Source: a virus
Strand: one strand, 5' to 3'
DNA: 28,364 bases
IMG/VR virus record: IMGVR_UViG_3300025127_000194
Coordinates: 1 to 28,364 of that record
The position numbers and the translations under genes were made by a program. How positions within the stretch are numbered: the first letter of the stretch is position 1; each line of letters begins with the position of its first letter. This document shows, in pieces, positions 7,369 to 14,594 of this stretch. The notes under the pieces were generated by a model that ran no database searches, was not told where the DNA came from, and was given only the letters and a program-made list of their open reading frames with translations.

Positions 7369-9830
7369 TATTGGCCTCGGTTGTTATTGGAGTCCTTTAT
7401 GGTCTTGAGTAAATCAAGATCCAACTTTGTATTGTCCTTTCTGCGGTCTGCGGCAAGTTTAGCGCCTGCTTTCTGTGCGTCAATTTGTAATTCTTGTTGT
7501 TTTATTGCTAATTCAGCTTGATCTATTTGAGCGTCTTGCATGTTCTCACGCGCTTTTAACTCTAGCTCTGCCTGTTTAAGTTGTGCGTCCAGTTGGTCTT
7601 TAGCTGCTTTACGTTGTACTTCTTGTTGTTTGATTTGTAGTTCTGCCTGCTGCATCTGTACAACGGGATCTTGTGCTTTCTGCTGTGCTTGCTGCTGCGC
7701 CACTTGCTGCTGTTTCTGCTGTGTAAGTTGCCTACCTGCGTCAGCCACCAACTTAGCAAGATTAACCTCAACTTGCTCGGGCAACTCTTCGTTCGGTGGG
7801 GGCAACGGTGCGCCCAGCTTTTCTTCCATCTGTTTGCGGTAGTTGAAGCCAAGGTGTTCTGCTATGTGCGCGTGTAATGCTGCCATAATCGGCTTGGCCT
7901 GTGGGTTTTGCCCTATCATTTGCATCATTACTGGATCTTGCATAAACGCTTGGTGCGTTGCGATATGCGCCTCGTGATCTTGATAAATAAACGCTTTCAA
8001 CGGCTTACCAACCAACGCATCCATATTTTCACTTACTGGATCTGTAGGTTTAGCATCATCGGTTGTCGGAACAAGTTTGTCTGCGTTCTTAACCCCCAAC
8101 ACTTCGATCATCTGTCTATGCAGTTGAGGCAAGTTATAAATCTGGGGTGCAGACTGCGACATCTGCAATACCGCTTGATACTGCACAACCCGCTGAGCCA
8201 TCGTAGAACTGTTCGGGTCGCTGACAGGTATAACATCAACCGACATATAATCTGCAACGCGAGCACTTACTTCACCACGTACCGGCTCGTACGCATACTC
8301 TTCCGGCGCATGTTCCGCCATGATTGCTTTTAAGAGCTTAAACTCCTGCTTCATAGCGTAGTGAACACGGGCCTGTACCGCAGCCATGGGCTTAAGCGTG
8401 CGCTCTAACAACGCCAACGTAGTACCCACCGGCGCGTTCGCAGACATATCAGAGATGTTCATATCGCTGATAGCGCCTAGCCTACGACCTTCATTTGTAA
8501 TTCTTTCTAGTAACGCAAGTAGCGTTTGACTCGGTTCTTTATAAGGAAGCGGTAGAATGTTGTCGCGTATGCTACCAGACGGTACATCAACGTCCTTAAA
8601 CTCTCCGGGTTCAATCGGCGTGTCGTCACCTTTGATCCGCAACCCACGAGACTTCAGACCCCCCGGCAAATTAGCTAGCGTGCCAGCGTCCACCAGTTGC
8701 CGTATAATAGACGTGCCCGCCTTAGCGTACCCCCCTATGATATGAATAAGGCCAAGCCCATAGAACCCAAATCCCGGCACATACACATAGTGTACGAAGT
8801 GTTGCCGCTTCAACATTAACGAGTCATCGGGGTTCCAGTTTCGGCGTATAGAGAGAATCTGATTTGTACCGCGCTCCAATGTCACCACGTACGGCTTGGC
8901 TATCTCGTCGTCATCTTCGTCAACACCATCAATAACCAAATCGGCGTGCACTTCGTATAAAGAGTAGCGATCATCGTCTGTCAGCGAGTAGCCACCTTCC
9001 TCTGCCTTACGTTCTTCTATATCTGTGTGGTATGCCTGCGGTTCGCCCAGTTCTACTTCTCTGTAAAACCCACCAGCCTGTAACTTTTTTAACTCGTTCT
9101 TAGTCTTACGCATGATATGCGTAACACGTTCTGCGGTTTCAATGTGTGAAGCGCCATAGGGCACGACCACATCTTCCGCAGGTATGTACATGGCGACCTG
9201 TCGGCCTATGTTCGGATCAAAATACACTTTCTTAAACGCACTACCAGCCAAGCCAAGGCTATACAACAAGCGCTCATGCTCTGACCTGTACTCCACCATG
9301 CGCTCGGTCAGTTCGTAGTTCATATCCGCTTTTACGCGGTCTGCGGCTTCTTCCTTGTCTTTATTTTCTTCGCCAAGAATTTTGACTTTTACCGGCCCAG
9401 CGGCAGGGAACGTCTCAGACATGGTTTCTGCTTGGAAACGTATAGCTGCTTCAGCGAGGACTGTGGAGTACACACCACATGCACCATCCCATGGCTCAGT
9501 ACGCTCTTCATACTTGAAGCCCAATACATCCAGACCTTTAACAAAACTATCGGCCCAGTCTTTACGGCTATCATAATCGGCGGATACAAGTCCTACTAAC
9601 TCATCAGCAAGTTCAGCCAACACACTGTCTTCCAGTGCTTCAGCTAGATTTGCGTCAAAGGGAAGCATGTCTGTGGGTTCTGCGTCGGGGATAATAGTGA
9701 TTTCCACACTACCGTCACTCATGGTCACCATCTCAGGATCGACAATCTCAATCTCCAGATCAGGTGTTTCTTCATCTACACCTGCATCAATACCTTCGGG
9801 TGCCGCATACAAACCTTTTTCTATAGCCAT
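7368..9830 (-). CDS. Portal protein
   Basis: 820 aa, in the size range of the large portals of P22-like podoviruses. Residues 1-80 are acidic. The main body follows, with DYDSRKDWADSFVKGLDVLG, YEERTEPWDGACGVYSTVLA, a long central domain with RNWNPDDSLMLKRQHFVHYV, YVPGFGFYGLGLIHIIGGYA, and the loop region SDMNISDMSANAPVGTTLAL. Residues 701-820 form a Gln-rich coiled coil (QLTQQKQQQVAQQQAQQKAQ and repeats of AELxxKQQE), reminiscent of the C-terminal barrel of P22-type portals. It forms the ring at the capsid vertex through which terminase pumps DNA. It lies directly downstream of the terminase large subunit, the classic order. Start codon ATG; the ribosome site is weak, so coupling with the terminase gene (9-bp gap) is likely. 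Confidence 0.85.
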   Translation of the reverse strand: MAIEKGLYAAPEGIDAGVDEETPDLEIEIVDPEMVTMSDGSVEITIIPDAEPTDMLPFDANLAEALEDSVLAELADELVGLVSADYDSRKDWADSFVKGLDVLGFKYEERTEPWDGACGVYSTVLAEAAIRFQAETMSETFPAAGPVKVKILGEENKDKEEAADRVKADMNYELTERMVEYRSEHERLLYSLGLAGSAFKKVYFDPNIGRQVAMYIPAEDVVVPYGASHIETAERVTHIMRKTKNELKKLQAGGFYREVELGEPQAYHTDIEERKAEEGGYSLTDDDRYSLYEVHADLVIDGVDEDDDEIAKPYVVTLERGTNQILSIRRNWNPDDSLMLKRQHFVHYVYVPGFGFYGLGLIHIIGGYAKAGTSIIRQLVDAGTLANLPGGLKSRGLRIKGDDTPIEPGEFKDVDVPSGSIRDNILPLPYKEPSQTLLALLERITNEGRRLGAISDMNISDMSANAPVGTTLALLERTLKPMAAVQARVHYAMKQEFKLLKAIMAEHAPEEYAYEPVRGEVSARVADYMSVDVIPVSDPNSSTMAQRVVQYQAVLQMSQSAPQIYNLPQLHRQMIEVLGVKNADKLVPTTDDAKPTDPVSENMDALVGKPLKAFIYQDHEAHIATHQAFMQDPVMMQMIGQNPQAKPIMAALHAHIAEHLGFNYRKQMEEKLGAPLPPPNEELPEQVEVNLAKLVADAGRQLTQQKQQQVAQQQAQQKAQDPVVQMQQAELQIKQQEVQRKAAKDQLDAQLKQAELELKARENMQDAQIDQAELAIKQQELQIDAQKAGAKLAADRRKDNTKLDLDLLKTIKDSNNNRGQ

Positions 9831-9839
9831 AACTTATCT

Positions 9840-11402
9840 CTAGTAGAATCCGCTTCCACGTCGTTTGAAATACTGTGTTTCTTCCGGCTCGTCTGTCGGT
9901 AGCCTGATAAATCCACCCTGTCTAAAACGCATGAGTGCCATGACCGTTGAGTCAACCAAGTCATCATGACTCATAAACGGAAACCCAGCAATCTCCTCAA
10001 CCACCTCTTCTGCCCATCGTGTAGGAGGAACCCACACCAAACCAGACGCGACAATATCAGATACTGAGTTAAGACGTGCAAGTTTATCGCCTGATCCCCT
10101 GTGCGGCGTATATTCTGAAACGGGTAACCCCATACGCCTCATCTCTTGGTACAGCGCCGTGCCCGATGACTTTTTCTCTACGATGAACGCATCAGGCTCC
10201 CACTCAGAGTATTCCTCCATCGCCATGTCTTTTAGCTCTGGAAACTCCATGCGCTTCTTTATACTGTTTAGCAGGATGATATTATAGTTGTCTGTCTCCT
10301 CATACAGAAACACACCCCACGTAGTGAGCGCCGTGTAGTCCGCACGGTTGTGTTTTTCTGCTGCCGCATCCAGCGACATAATAATGTATTCGCAGTTAGG
10401 TGGATTCTCTTGATCCCATATCTGCCACCACTCACGTTTGACCAGTGCGGCCTCTTCTGCCGTGGGTGTCTGCTGATACTGAGCGTTCCACTGGAATGTC
10501 GGCATGGATGCCTTGGTTCGCAGTAGCGCCTCTAGGTCAAAGAACTCAGGCCATAGTGGTTTTTCTACGATCTCCTCTGTTTCCTCGTCCTCAATCTCCA
10601 ATATGGCGGGAAACTCGACTACCTCGTACTCATCTGCTCTGTCGTTCTGCACCATATCGCGTGTAACACGCCCAGTGAGGTCATCCATGTGCCATCGGGT
10701 CTGAATTATAGCCACACGGCCCCCCGGCATCAGACGAGTACGCGCTCCAAACGTGAACCATTCGTACGCTTTTTCAAAAACAGTAAAATTACCGTTAATT
10801 ACGTCCTGTTCCGAGTGCGGATCGTCTACTAAGAGTAAATCAGCGCCACGACCAGCAAGAGCAGAGCCAATACCACACGCATAATACTCACCACCGACGT
10901 TTGTGTTCCATCTACCAGCTGATTTTGAGTCACTTGCGAGCTGAACTGTAGGAAAAATGGCTTGATACGCCTCCGTAGAGATAAGATTTCGCACTTTTCG
11001 ACCAAAATCTACTGCTAAATCAGTGGTATGCGACACCATCATCACTTTTTTATTAGGATTGCGCCCTAAAAACCATGCCGGAAAGAAAATAGAGACAAGT
11101 TGGGACTTACCGTGGCGTGGTGGAATGTTTACACAGATGCGATCTTTCCTACCTTTCTCAATATCCATGAGCATATCTGCCAACATACGGTGATGTTTGC
11201 CCACAATATAGTCAGGTTGCATTTTTTTGCAAAATTCTATCAGGTCATCGTACGCCGCTTTGTTGGATTTACGGACTTCCAACTCATCAACGATGCGATT
11301 TATCTCAATAACCTCTTCGTCGCTAAAGACTTCTAGGTTATTAAGCATCTGCTCGACTTCTTCTTCGCTAAAAGAAGGTATAACAGGGCTGACACTAGGC
11401 AT
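9840..11402 (-). CDS. terL: Terminase large subunit (packaging ATPase-nuclease)
   Basis: 520 aa from the ATG at 11402, which overlaps the small-subunit stop by 8 nt; a TTG at 11414 could add four residues. The N-terminal ATPase has Walker A PPRHGKS at about 94-100, Walker B LLLVDDP at about 189-195 and the following coupling region. The C-terminal RNase H-like nuclease shows an Asp in MSLDAAAEKHNRADYT (about D345), a Glu in AFIVEKKSSG (about E409) and an Asp in MSHDDLVDST (about D480-481). It cuts concatemers and drives DNA through the portal using ATP. All expected catalytic residues are present, so it should be active. Confidence 0.95.
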   Translation of the reverse strand: MPSVSPVIPSFSEEEVEQMLNNLEVFSDEEVIEINRIVDELEVRKSNKAAYDDLIEFCKKMQPDYIVGKHHRMLADMLMDIEKGRKDRICVNIPPRHGKSQLVSIFFPAWFLGRNPNKKVMMVSHTTDLAVDFGRKVRNLISTEAYQAIFPTVQLASDSKSAGRWNTNVGGEYYACGIGSALAGRGADLLLVDDPHSEQDVINGNFTVFEKAYEWFTFGARTRLMPGGRVAIIQTRWHMDDLTGRVTRDMVQNDRADEYEVVEFPAILEIEDEETEEIVEKPLWPEFFDLEALLRTKASMPTFQWNAQYQQTPTAEEAALVKREWWQIWDQENPPNCEYIIMSLDAAAEKHNRADYTALTTWGVFLYEETDNYNIILLNSIKKRMEFPELKDMAMEEYSEWEPDAFIVEKKSSGTALYQEMRRMGLPVSEYTPHRGSGDKLARLNSVSDIVASGLVWVPPTRWAEEVVEEIAGFPFMSHDDLVDSTVMALMRFRQGGFIRLPTDEPEETQYFKRRGSGFY

Positions 11403-12033
11403 CGGTGAGGCCAAGCTCGTCGTCTACGTCAAAAGAACTTTCTACGTACTCACCTTCTACCACTTCTTCGTCGGGAGTTATTAGCTTCTCCAGTTTCCCA
11501 CGTAACTTATTACGCAGATCATCTGTGGACTGATGCGTGACCGTTACCTCTGACTTCTCTGCGAACAACCCCACATCAGAAATTTTACCCAGAAGCTCCA
11601 ACGCACGCATACGTATGCGCGGGTCGTCGTTCTCGGACTCTAATAAAAGTTTATTTGTTACGAGGTACCTAATCTGCACTGCACTTTCTGCAACAGAATG
11701 CCCAAACTCTTGCAGTATGTTGTTTGTTAAAACAAGGGAGGCAGGGGTAAGCGCCGCCGCTTTCTTCGCAGTAACTTTGCGAGAAGTCCTATCAGGATCA
11801 TCAGCATACGCAATAGCAATTCGTGCAGCCGTATCTTCATCTTCTGATGTGGGTTCCAAGTCCAATCCGTGTTTGGAAAGCTCAAGCGCAGTATTACATG
11901 CTGCTTCCGCTCGCTCTTTCAGATCCATATTCGGCAAATCGTCAGTAAACGGCACGCCGATTTCGGGTTCGATAGATAAAGGCATAGGCATGAATTGTGT
12001 CGCTGGCTGGTAGCCGTTGGCGAAAATATACAC
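11395..12033 (-). CDS. terS: Terminase small subunit
   Basis: Up to 212 aa. The listed start is a GTG without a clear ribosome site; ATGs at 11991 and 11985 are equally possible. The recognisable part is TAKKAAALTPASLVLTNNIL, followed by DDPRIRMRALELLGKISDVG and LFAEKSEVTVTHQSTDDLR. I know that pattern from small terminase subunits, which recognise the packaging site and regulate the large subunit. The C-terminus is acidic (EEVVEGEYVESSFDVDDELG), as expected for the portal- or TerL-interacting tail. It is the first gene of the leftward operon and overlaps terL. Confidence 0.8.
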   Translation of the reverse strand: MYIFANGYQPATQFMPMPLSIEPEIGVPFTDDLPNMDLKERAEAACNTALELSKHGLDLEPTSEDEDTAARIAIAYADDPDRTSRKVTAKKAAALTPASLVLTNNILQEFGHSVAESAVQIRYLVTNKLLLESENDDPRIRMRALELLGKISDVGLFAEKSEVTVTHQSTDDLRNKLRGKLEKLITPDEEVVEGEYVESSFDVDDELGLTDA

Positions 12034-12064
12034 AAAAAATTTTTTCAGGGGGACTTTTATTTTT

Positions 12065-12192
12065 GGGGTGGGGGGGTTCCTGTGTAGAGGGGGGTGGGGT
12101 ACCGAAACTCAAAAAATTGCTGAAAGTTCGTGCAGATTAGTAATACAGAGAACTGCTAGGAGTCACAAGCTGTGCGCGGGGGGTCGGGGGGG
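12065..12192 (+). other. Two G-tract clusters in the divergent intergenic region
   Basis: The plus strand holds four G-runs at 12065-12068, 12070-12076, 12089-12094 and 12096-12099 (4, 7, 6 and 4 Gs, with 1-, 12- and 1-base spacers). Two more lie at 12178-12183 and 12186-12192. The first cluster satisfies the G3+ four-run pattern of a potential G-quadruplex. The region lies between the leftward operon and the next rightward gene and encodes no credible protein. Confidence 0.6.
12140..12168 (-). promoter_or_regulatory. Candidate leftward late-operon promoter
   Basis: Read on the minus strand, TTGTGA (12168-12163) and TATTAC (12145-12140) are separated by exactly 17 bases. Each matches four of six sigma-70 consensus positions. 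A start near 12133 would give a leader of about 100 nt before terS. It is the best leftward candidate I found, but weak; a late phage promoter may instead need an activator. Confidence 0.35.
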
Positions 12193-12208
12193 TGTGGTGT
12201 TTCGTTAG

Positions 12209-12226
12209 TGTCTAACGTGTTAGACA
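12209..12226. promoter_or_regulatory. Dispersed palindromic operator candidate, site 1
   Basis: TGTCTAACGTGTTAGACA, two perfect 8-base arms around GT. It is followed by ATTGG, as at site 2. It lies 46 bases before the isolated gene at 12273 and on the leader side of the divergent region, so it could control either direction. The preceding G makes a GTG that opens a 31-codon frame, probably fortuitous. Confidence 0.75.
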
Positions 12227-12234
12227 TTGGTATT

Positions 12235-12254
12235 AAATGCCATTTTTTGCATTT
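12235..12254 (+). other. Small hairpin downstream of palindrome site 1
   Basis: AAATGC and GCATTT form a 6-bp stem around an 8-base T-rich loop (CATTTTTT). It stands 8 bases after the palindrome. A different 6-bp stem with a similar loop follows site 2, so stem sequence changes while pairing is kept. Confidence 0.5.
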
Positions 12255-12272
12255 ATCTGGTGACTTGCTACT

Positions 12273-12869
12273 ATGTATTGGTCGCCAGCGATGGCGGCAT
12301 TAACTAAAACTAATAGGAGAAGTACCATCAGTACTTATAACAACAAGCAAGCAATGGCCGCAGTTCGTAAATTTAGCAACGCGGAGGCGCAAGCCAATGA
12401 TGCGGCGCGAGAGTTCGTCGAAAGTGGTGGTAAATCAGTATGGCTCGCCGATAGCGAAGTTCAATTCGCACGGCTGAAAGAGTCGGATCCGACTAACCCA
12501 GTCAAATGGAAGGACTTTCATCAGGCGATTCTACAATCACGCGGCGATCGCGCTTTTATGCTCTACAACAGTGATCCCAAGGCATTGTCCGACGACGACA
12601 AAGCCGAAAGGCGAGCGGTTCAGAAAGGCATGAAACAATACACTTCCCGATTCATCGGGCGAGTGAAGACGATTGAAGCCGCACTAGTGGCGGAGGCGAA
12701 CGGCGAGAAGGTAATACGCAAAACGCGCCCAGTGCTGGAACGGCTGAATGAGCACGCGGATAAAGCGAAAGGCATTCTTGAAAAAGATGCTCAAGCCGAG
12801 GCTCCGCAGATCACCGGCGAGGATCGAGCAGCATGGGCAGCATGGATCGCCGCCAAGCCTAAAGGCTAA
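12273..12869 (+). CDS. Isolated early/accessory protein of unknown function, 198 aa
   Basis: Highly charged, Ala-rich, mostly helical protein: YNNKQAMAAVRKFSNAEAQA, SDPTNPVKWKDFHQAILQSR, DKAERRAVQKGMKQYTSRFI and a C-terminal GEDRAAWAAWIAAKPKG. The ATG at 12273 has a GGTGA about 9 bases upstream; ATG at 12291 is an alternative. I do not recognise a family. It stands alone between the two operons, is preceded by a palindromic operator candidate and followed by its own strong terminator. Its codons look more GC-rich than those of neighbouring genes by eye. That arrangement resembles a moron, an independently expressed accessory gene, but a packaging or replication role is not excluded. Confidence 0.75.
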   Translation: MYWSPAMAALTKTNRRSTISTYNNKQAMAAVRKFSNAEAQANDAAREFVESGGKSVWLADSEVQFARLKESDPTNPVKWKDFHQAILQSRGDRAFMLYNSDPKALSDDDKAERRAVQKGMKQYTSRFIGRVKTIEAALVAEANGEKVIRKTRPVLERLNEHADKAKGILEKDAQAEAPQITGEDRAAWAAWIAAKPKG

Positions 12870-12884
12870 CCACTAACCAATCAG

Positions 12885-12918
12885 CCTCGGTCAGCATTTG
12901 CTGATCGGGGCTTTTTTT
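12885..12918 (+). terminator. Strong rho-independent terminator
   Basis: CCTCGGTCAGC (12885-12895), loop ATTT, GCTGATCGGGG (12900-12910) form an 11-bp stem with two G-U pairs, followed by C and seven T. It starts 16 bases after the stop of the 12273 gene and insulates the downstream control region from its transcription. Confidence 0.92.
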
Positions 12919-12937
12919 CGTCCCGACCTTGTGAGGC

Positions 12938-13027
12938 CAGTTCCTAACGTAGCGTTGCGTGGCGAATCGTAGCGTGGCGAACGTACCATAAGAAGTTACG
13001 AAATCAGTTCCTAGCGTAGCGTTGCGT
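12938..13027. repeat. Direct repeat, two 23-bp copies
   Basis: Positions 12938-12960 and 13005-13027 share 23 bases, CAGTTCCTA(A/G)CGTAGCGT and then TGCGT, with a single difference. Between them GCGTGGCGAA occurs twice (12957-12966 and 12972-12981). The repeats sit just left of palindrome site 2 and the origin-like region. They could be protein-binding iterons or the remains of a duplication. No gene overlaps them. Confidence 0.8.
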
Positions 13028-13044
13028 ATCGCGTACTAGCATAG

Positions 13045-13062
13045 TGTCTAACATGTTAGACA
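13045..13062. promoter_or_regulatory. Dispersed palindromic operator candidate, site 2
   Basis: TGTCTAACATGTTAGACA is a complete 18-base palindrome including the centre AT. It is followed by ATTGG, shared with site 1. It lies between the 23-bp direct repeats and the TGTTCC cluster, far from any gene start, so a role in origin control or in the long leader is possible. Confidence 0.75.
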
Positions 13063-13076
13063 TTGGCAGAAGTTGA

Positions 13077-13094
13077 ATGTGCCTTTTTGCACAT
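13077..13094 (+). other. Small hairpin downstream of palindrome site 2
   Basis: ATGTGC and GCACAT pair over 6 bp around CTTTTT. It is the counterpart of the hairpin after site 1, with different stem bases but kept complementarity and a T-rich loop. It stands 14 bases after the palindrome. Confidence 0.5.
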
Positions 13095-13097
13095 GGG

Positions 13098-13420
13098 TAA
13101 TGTTCCATAATGTTCCCCGTTTGTGCCCCTAATGTTCCCTTTTTTTTAGGCAAAAAGGAACAAATGACAGGTGTCGTACGATTGTATCTGGTGGTATCTG
13201 GCGTTAACTGCATATGCGTTCAAAGGGTTTTCTTTGTAATGTTCCTTTTTTAAGAAAATATATATATACGGTAGGATTTTGAAGGTACACAAAACGCTTT
13301 TGTTCCCTTTCCTCCCTCCCTCGCTGGCAGGTATTCAAATCCTCAAATTTTGGAACAATGGAACATTCGAGGTTTTTCAATGACTTACCCACCACCACTA
13401 CGGAACATTGTGGAACATTA
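13098..13420. other. Candidate replication origin: inverted TGTTCC iterons around an AT-rich core
   Basis: Ten (A/T)TGTTCC motifs occur in about 320 bases. TGTTCC starts at or near 13101, 13111, 13133, 13240 and 13301; the reverse GGAACA at 13157, 13352, 13360, 13402 and 13412. The outer pairs make an inverted repeat: TAATGTTCCATAATGTTCC (13098-13116) against GGAACATTGTGGAACATTA (13402-13420), one mismatch in 19. The midpoint, 13259, falls inside AAAATATATATATA (13255-13268), an easily melted stretch. A pyrimidine run lies at 13299-13320. No credible gene overlaps; two minus-strand frames here lack coding character. Clustered iterons, symmetry and an AT-rich core are what initiator-dependent origins look like. 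A complex operator for the promoter at 13477 is the alternative. Confidence 0.55.
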
Positions 13421-13476
13421 CACCCGTAGCTATCTCACACTACCTCTAAATACCAAAAAGTACGAAACTTAAACAC

Positions 13477-13505
13477 TTGACATCGGGTACCAGATATGAG
13501 ATAAT
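13477..13505 (+). promoter_or_regulatory. Near-consensus sigma-70 promoter for the early operon
   Basis: TTGACA (13477-13482), 17 bases, GATAAT (13500-13505): perfect -35, five of six at -10, optimal spacing. Transcription would start near 13512 and run into the early operon through a leader of about 90 nt that contains palindrome site 3. This is the strongest promoter I see in the window. Confidence 0.85.
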
Positions 13506-13569
13506 GCGTTAATGGATGGGACGTTACATATTGCTTTGACGGGTTTCGTCGCGCCCATAGAAAATAAAA

Positions 13570-13587
13570 TGTCTAACACGTTAGACA
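13570..13587. promoter_or_regulatory. Dispersed palindromic operator candidate, site 3
   Basis: TGTCTAACACGTTAGACA, perfect arms, in the leader about 60 bases after the predicted early start point and 17 bases before the first early gene. The flanking A makes an ATG (13569) in frame with that gene, but there is no ribosome site before it, whereas AAAGGAGG precedes the ATG at 13605. Binding here could block elongating polymerase. Confidence 0.75.
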
Positions 13588-13604
13588 CAAACAAAGGAGG
13601 CCGT

Positions 13605-13889
13605 ATGCCAAGACGATACAAGCCAGTTCGCAAGCCACGCCGTATTCGCGTGTTCAAGCCGATGACGTTGCAAACCATCGAATCGCAACAGCAGCCAACT
13701 TCTGGTTCGCGTGTGAAATATCCGTCGCATGTTGGCGCAGTAATCAATCACGCGCTAACGGGTTACGACGCAAACGACAGAGACAACCGGGACGGACAGA
13801 AGAACAATCTGTTCACTGTGTCCATCCCATACAACAAAGGTGCGTATCAGGTCATACCTGATGGCGACATCGAACACATTGGGAGATGA
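13605..13889 (+). CDS. First early-operon protein, 94 aa, basic N-terminus
   Basis: The start at 13605 is decided by AAAGGAGG just upstream; the frame is open back to 13512 and includes an ATG at palindrome site 3. The first 20 residues are MPRRYKPVRKPRRIRVFKPM, very basic, followed by polar sequence and a small likely strand region (NNLFTVSIPYNKGAYQVIPD). I do not recognise a family. As the first gene after a strong early promoter it may act in host takeover or bind nucleic acid through its basic arm; this is inference. Its TGA overlaps the next ATG (ATGA). Confidence 0.75.
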   Translation: MPRRYKPVRKPRRIRVFKPMTLQTIESQQQPTSGSRVKYPSHVGAVINHALTGYDANDRDNRDGQKNNLFTVSIPYNKGAYQVIPDGDIEHIGR

Positions 13890-14086
13890 GTATGTGTGAT
13901 GACGAAGAACTTTTTGTGATGAAGGTGCGTGGGTTCCTAAACGCAGTTGAGTGTGAGGAGAATCTGAAAGCTAGTGGTGCCGATAGACGTTTGTTTTTCA
14001 TGTGGTTCACCGAAGAGGAACGCGAACGACTACTGACTGATTACGAGCATCACTTGGATAACGAGGAAGAAGTTGATTATGTCTAA
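13886..14086 (+). CDS. Small acidic early protein
   Basis: 66 aa starting at the ATGA overlap with the preceding gene; a second ATG lies two codons in. It is acidic and helical (MCDDEELFVMKVRGFLNAVE; TEEERERLLTDYEHHLDNEE). Function unknown. Its last codons and TAA stop fall inside palindrome site 4, so the operator sequence is constrained by two overlapping genes. Confidence 0.7.
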   Translation: MSMCDDEELFVMKVRGFLNAVECEENLKASGADRRLFFMWFTEEERERLLTDYEHHLDNEEEVDYV

Positions 14087-14273
14087 CGTGTTAGACCCTT
14101 GTGTGCTTTGCGGTATGCCGATCAAGCCACAAGCAAATGGATGGGCAGGTGGGCATAACGCTCAGCCTATAAAAGAAGGCCAGTGCTGTGACGTGTGTCA
14201 CCCGCTGGTCATAACTAAACGGATGCTCGACAGCGTCGGGTTCAATAAGGAAGGAGAAGTAAGTGACTTTTAA
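14079..14273 (+). CDS. Small zinc-ribbon-like protein
   Basis: 64 aa. Two CxxC pairs are visible: CVLC at about residues 8-11 and CDVC at about 38-41, spaced as in a zinc ribbon, with NGWAGGHNAQPIKEGQCCD between them. I recall similar HNAxPxKEGxCC proteins from many phages, function unknown. The ATG at 14079 is the one created by palindrome site 4 (MSNVLD N-terminus); a TTG at 14073 is the other option, with GAGG upstream. It probably binds zinc and may contact protein or nucleic acid. Confidence 0.75.
   Translation: MSNVLDPCVLCGMPIKPQANGWAGGHNAQPIKEGQCCDVCHPLVITKRMLDSVGFNKEGEVSDF
14080..14097. promoter_or_regulatory. Dispersed palindromic operator candidate, site 4
   Basis: TGTCTAACGTGTTAGACC, one mismatch at the last base. 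It overlaps both the stop of the acidic 66-aa gene and the ATG of the zinc-ribbon gene. Confidence 0.7.
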
Positions 14274-14592
14274 TTTTGATGAAGTAGCGGTGCATGTGGA
14301 GCGGAACCATCTACAACGCATCGTAACTAGCTATGTGCCAGCAACAGACACCAAGTCGGCAAAGATCAAGGCCATCAACACGATGGGTGAGAAAGGCGAC
14401 GAGGTGTTGGTCGAGGTCAGTGGGAGTATGGATTTGCAGGACTACCACGACTTAGCTGCCATGCGTATGGCTGAGAAACTGGATTGGATACCGAAGTATT
14501 ACTTGCTACGGGCCATAACGAACTGGGGTGTCCTAGACAAAGACGAAATGCCGCTAAGCGGTTTCATTTATTTACTAAGAGAAAGGAGATAG
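14263..14592 (+). CDS. Early protein of unknown function, 109 aa
   Basis: Starts at GTG 14263 with GGAAGGAG upstream, overlapping the zinc-ribbon gene by 11 nt. The protein has an N-terminal FNFDEVAVHVERNHLQRIVT, a possible small beta region (GDEVLVEVSGSMDLQDYHDL), then a helix and aromatic segment (AEKLDWIPKYYLLRAITNWG). No family recognised. It directly precedes the MoxR/VWA module with only 2 bases to the next ATG, so it is co-transcribed and may function with it, but nothing shows this. Confidence 0.7.
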   Translation: MTFNFDEVAVHVERNHLQRIVTSYVPATDTKSAKIKAINTMGEKGDEVLVEVSGSMDLQDYHDLAAMRMAEKLDWIPKYYLLRAITNWGVLDKDEMPLSGFIYLLRERR

Positions 14593-14594
14593 AC

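Noticed and set aside
12017-12208. Plus-strand open frame of 63 codons across the G-tracts
   Set aside because: Its product is Gly/Arg-rich from homopolymer runs, and it overlaps the terS start region and candidate late promoter without a ribosome site.
13004-13398. Two minus-strand open frames (69 and 64 codons) in the intergenic control region
   Set aside because: They run through the TGTTCC repeats and a palindrome, have low-complexity, unlikely protein sequence and no ribosome site.
13536-13570. Second rightward promoter (TTGACG with an A-rich -10) just before palindrome site 3
   Set aside because: No -10 hexamer with acceptable spacing; the TTGACA/GATAAT promoter at 13477 explains the operon.
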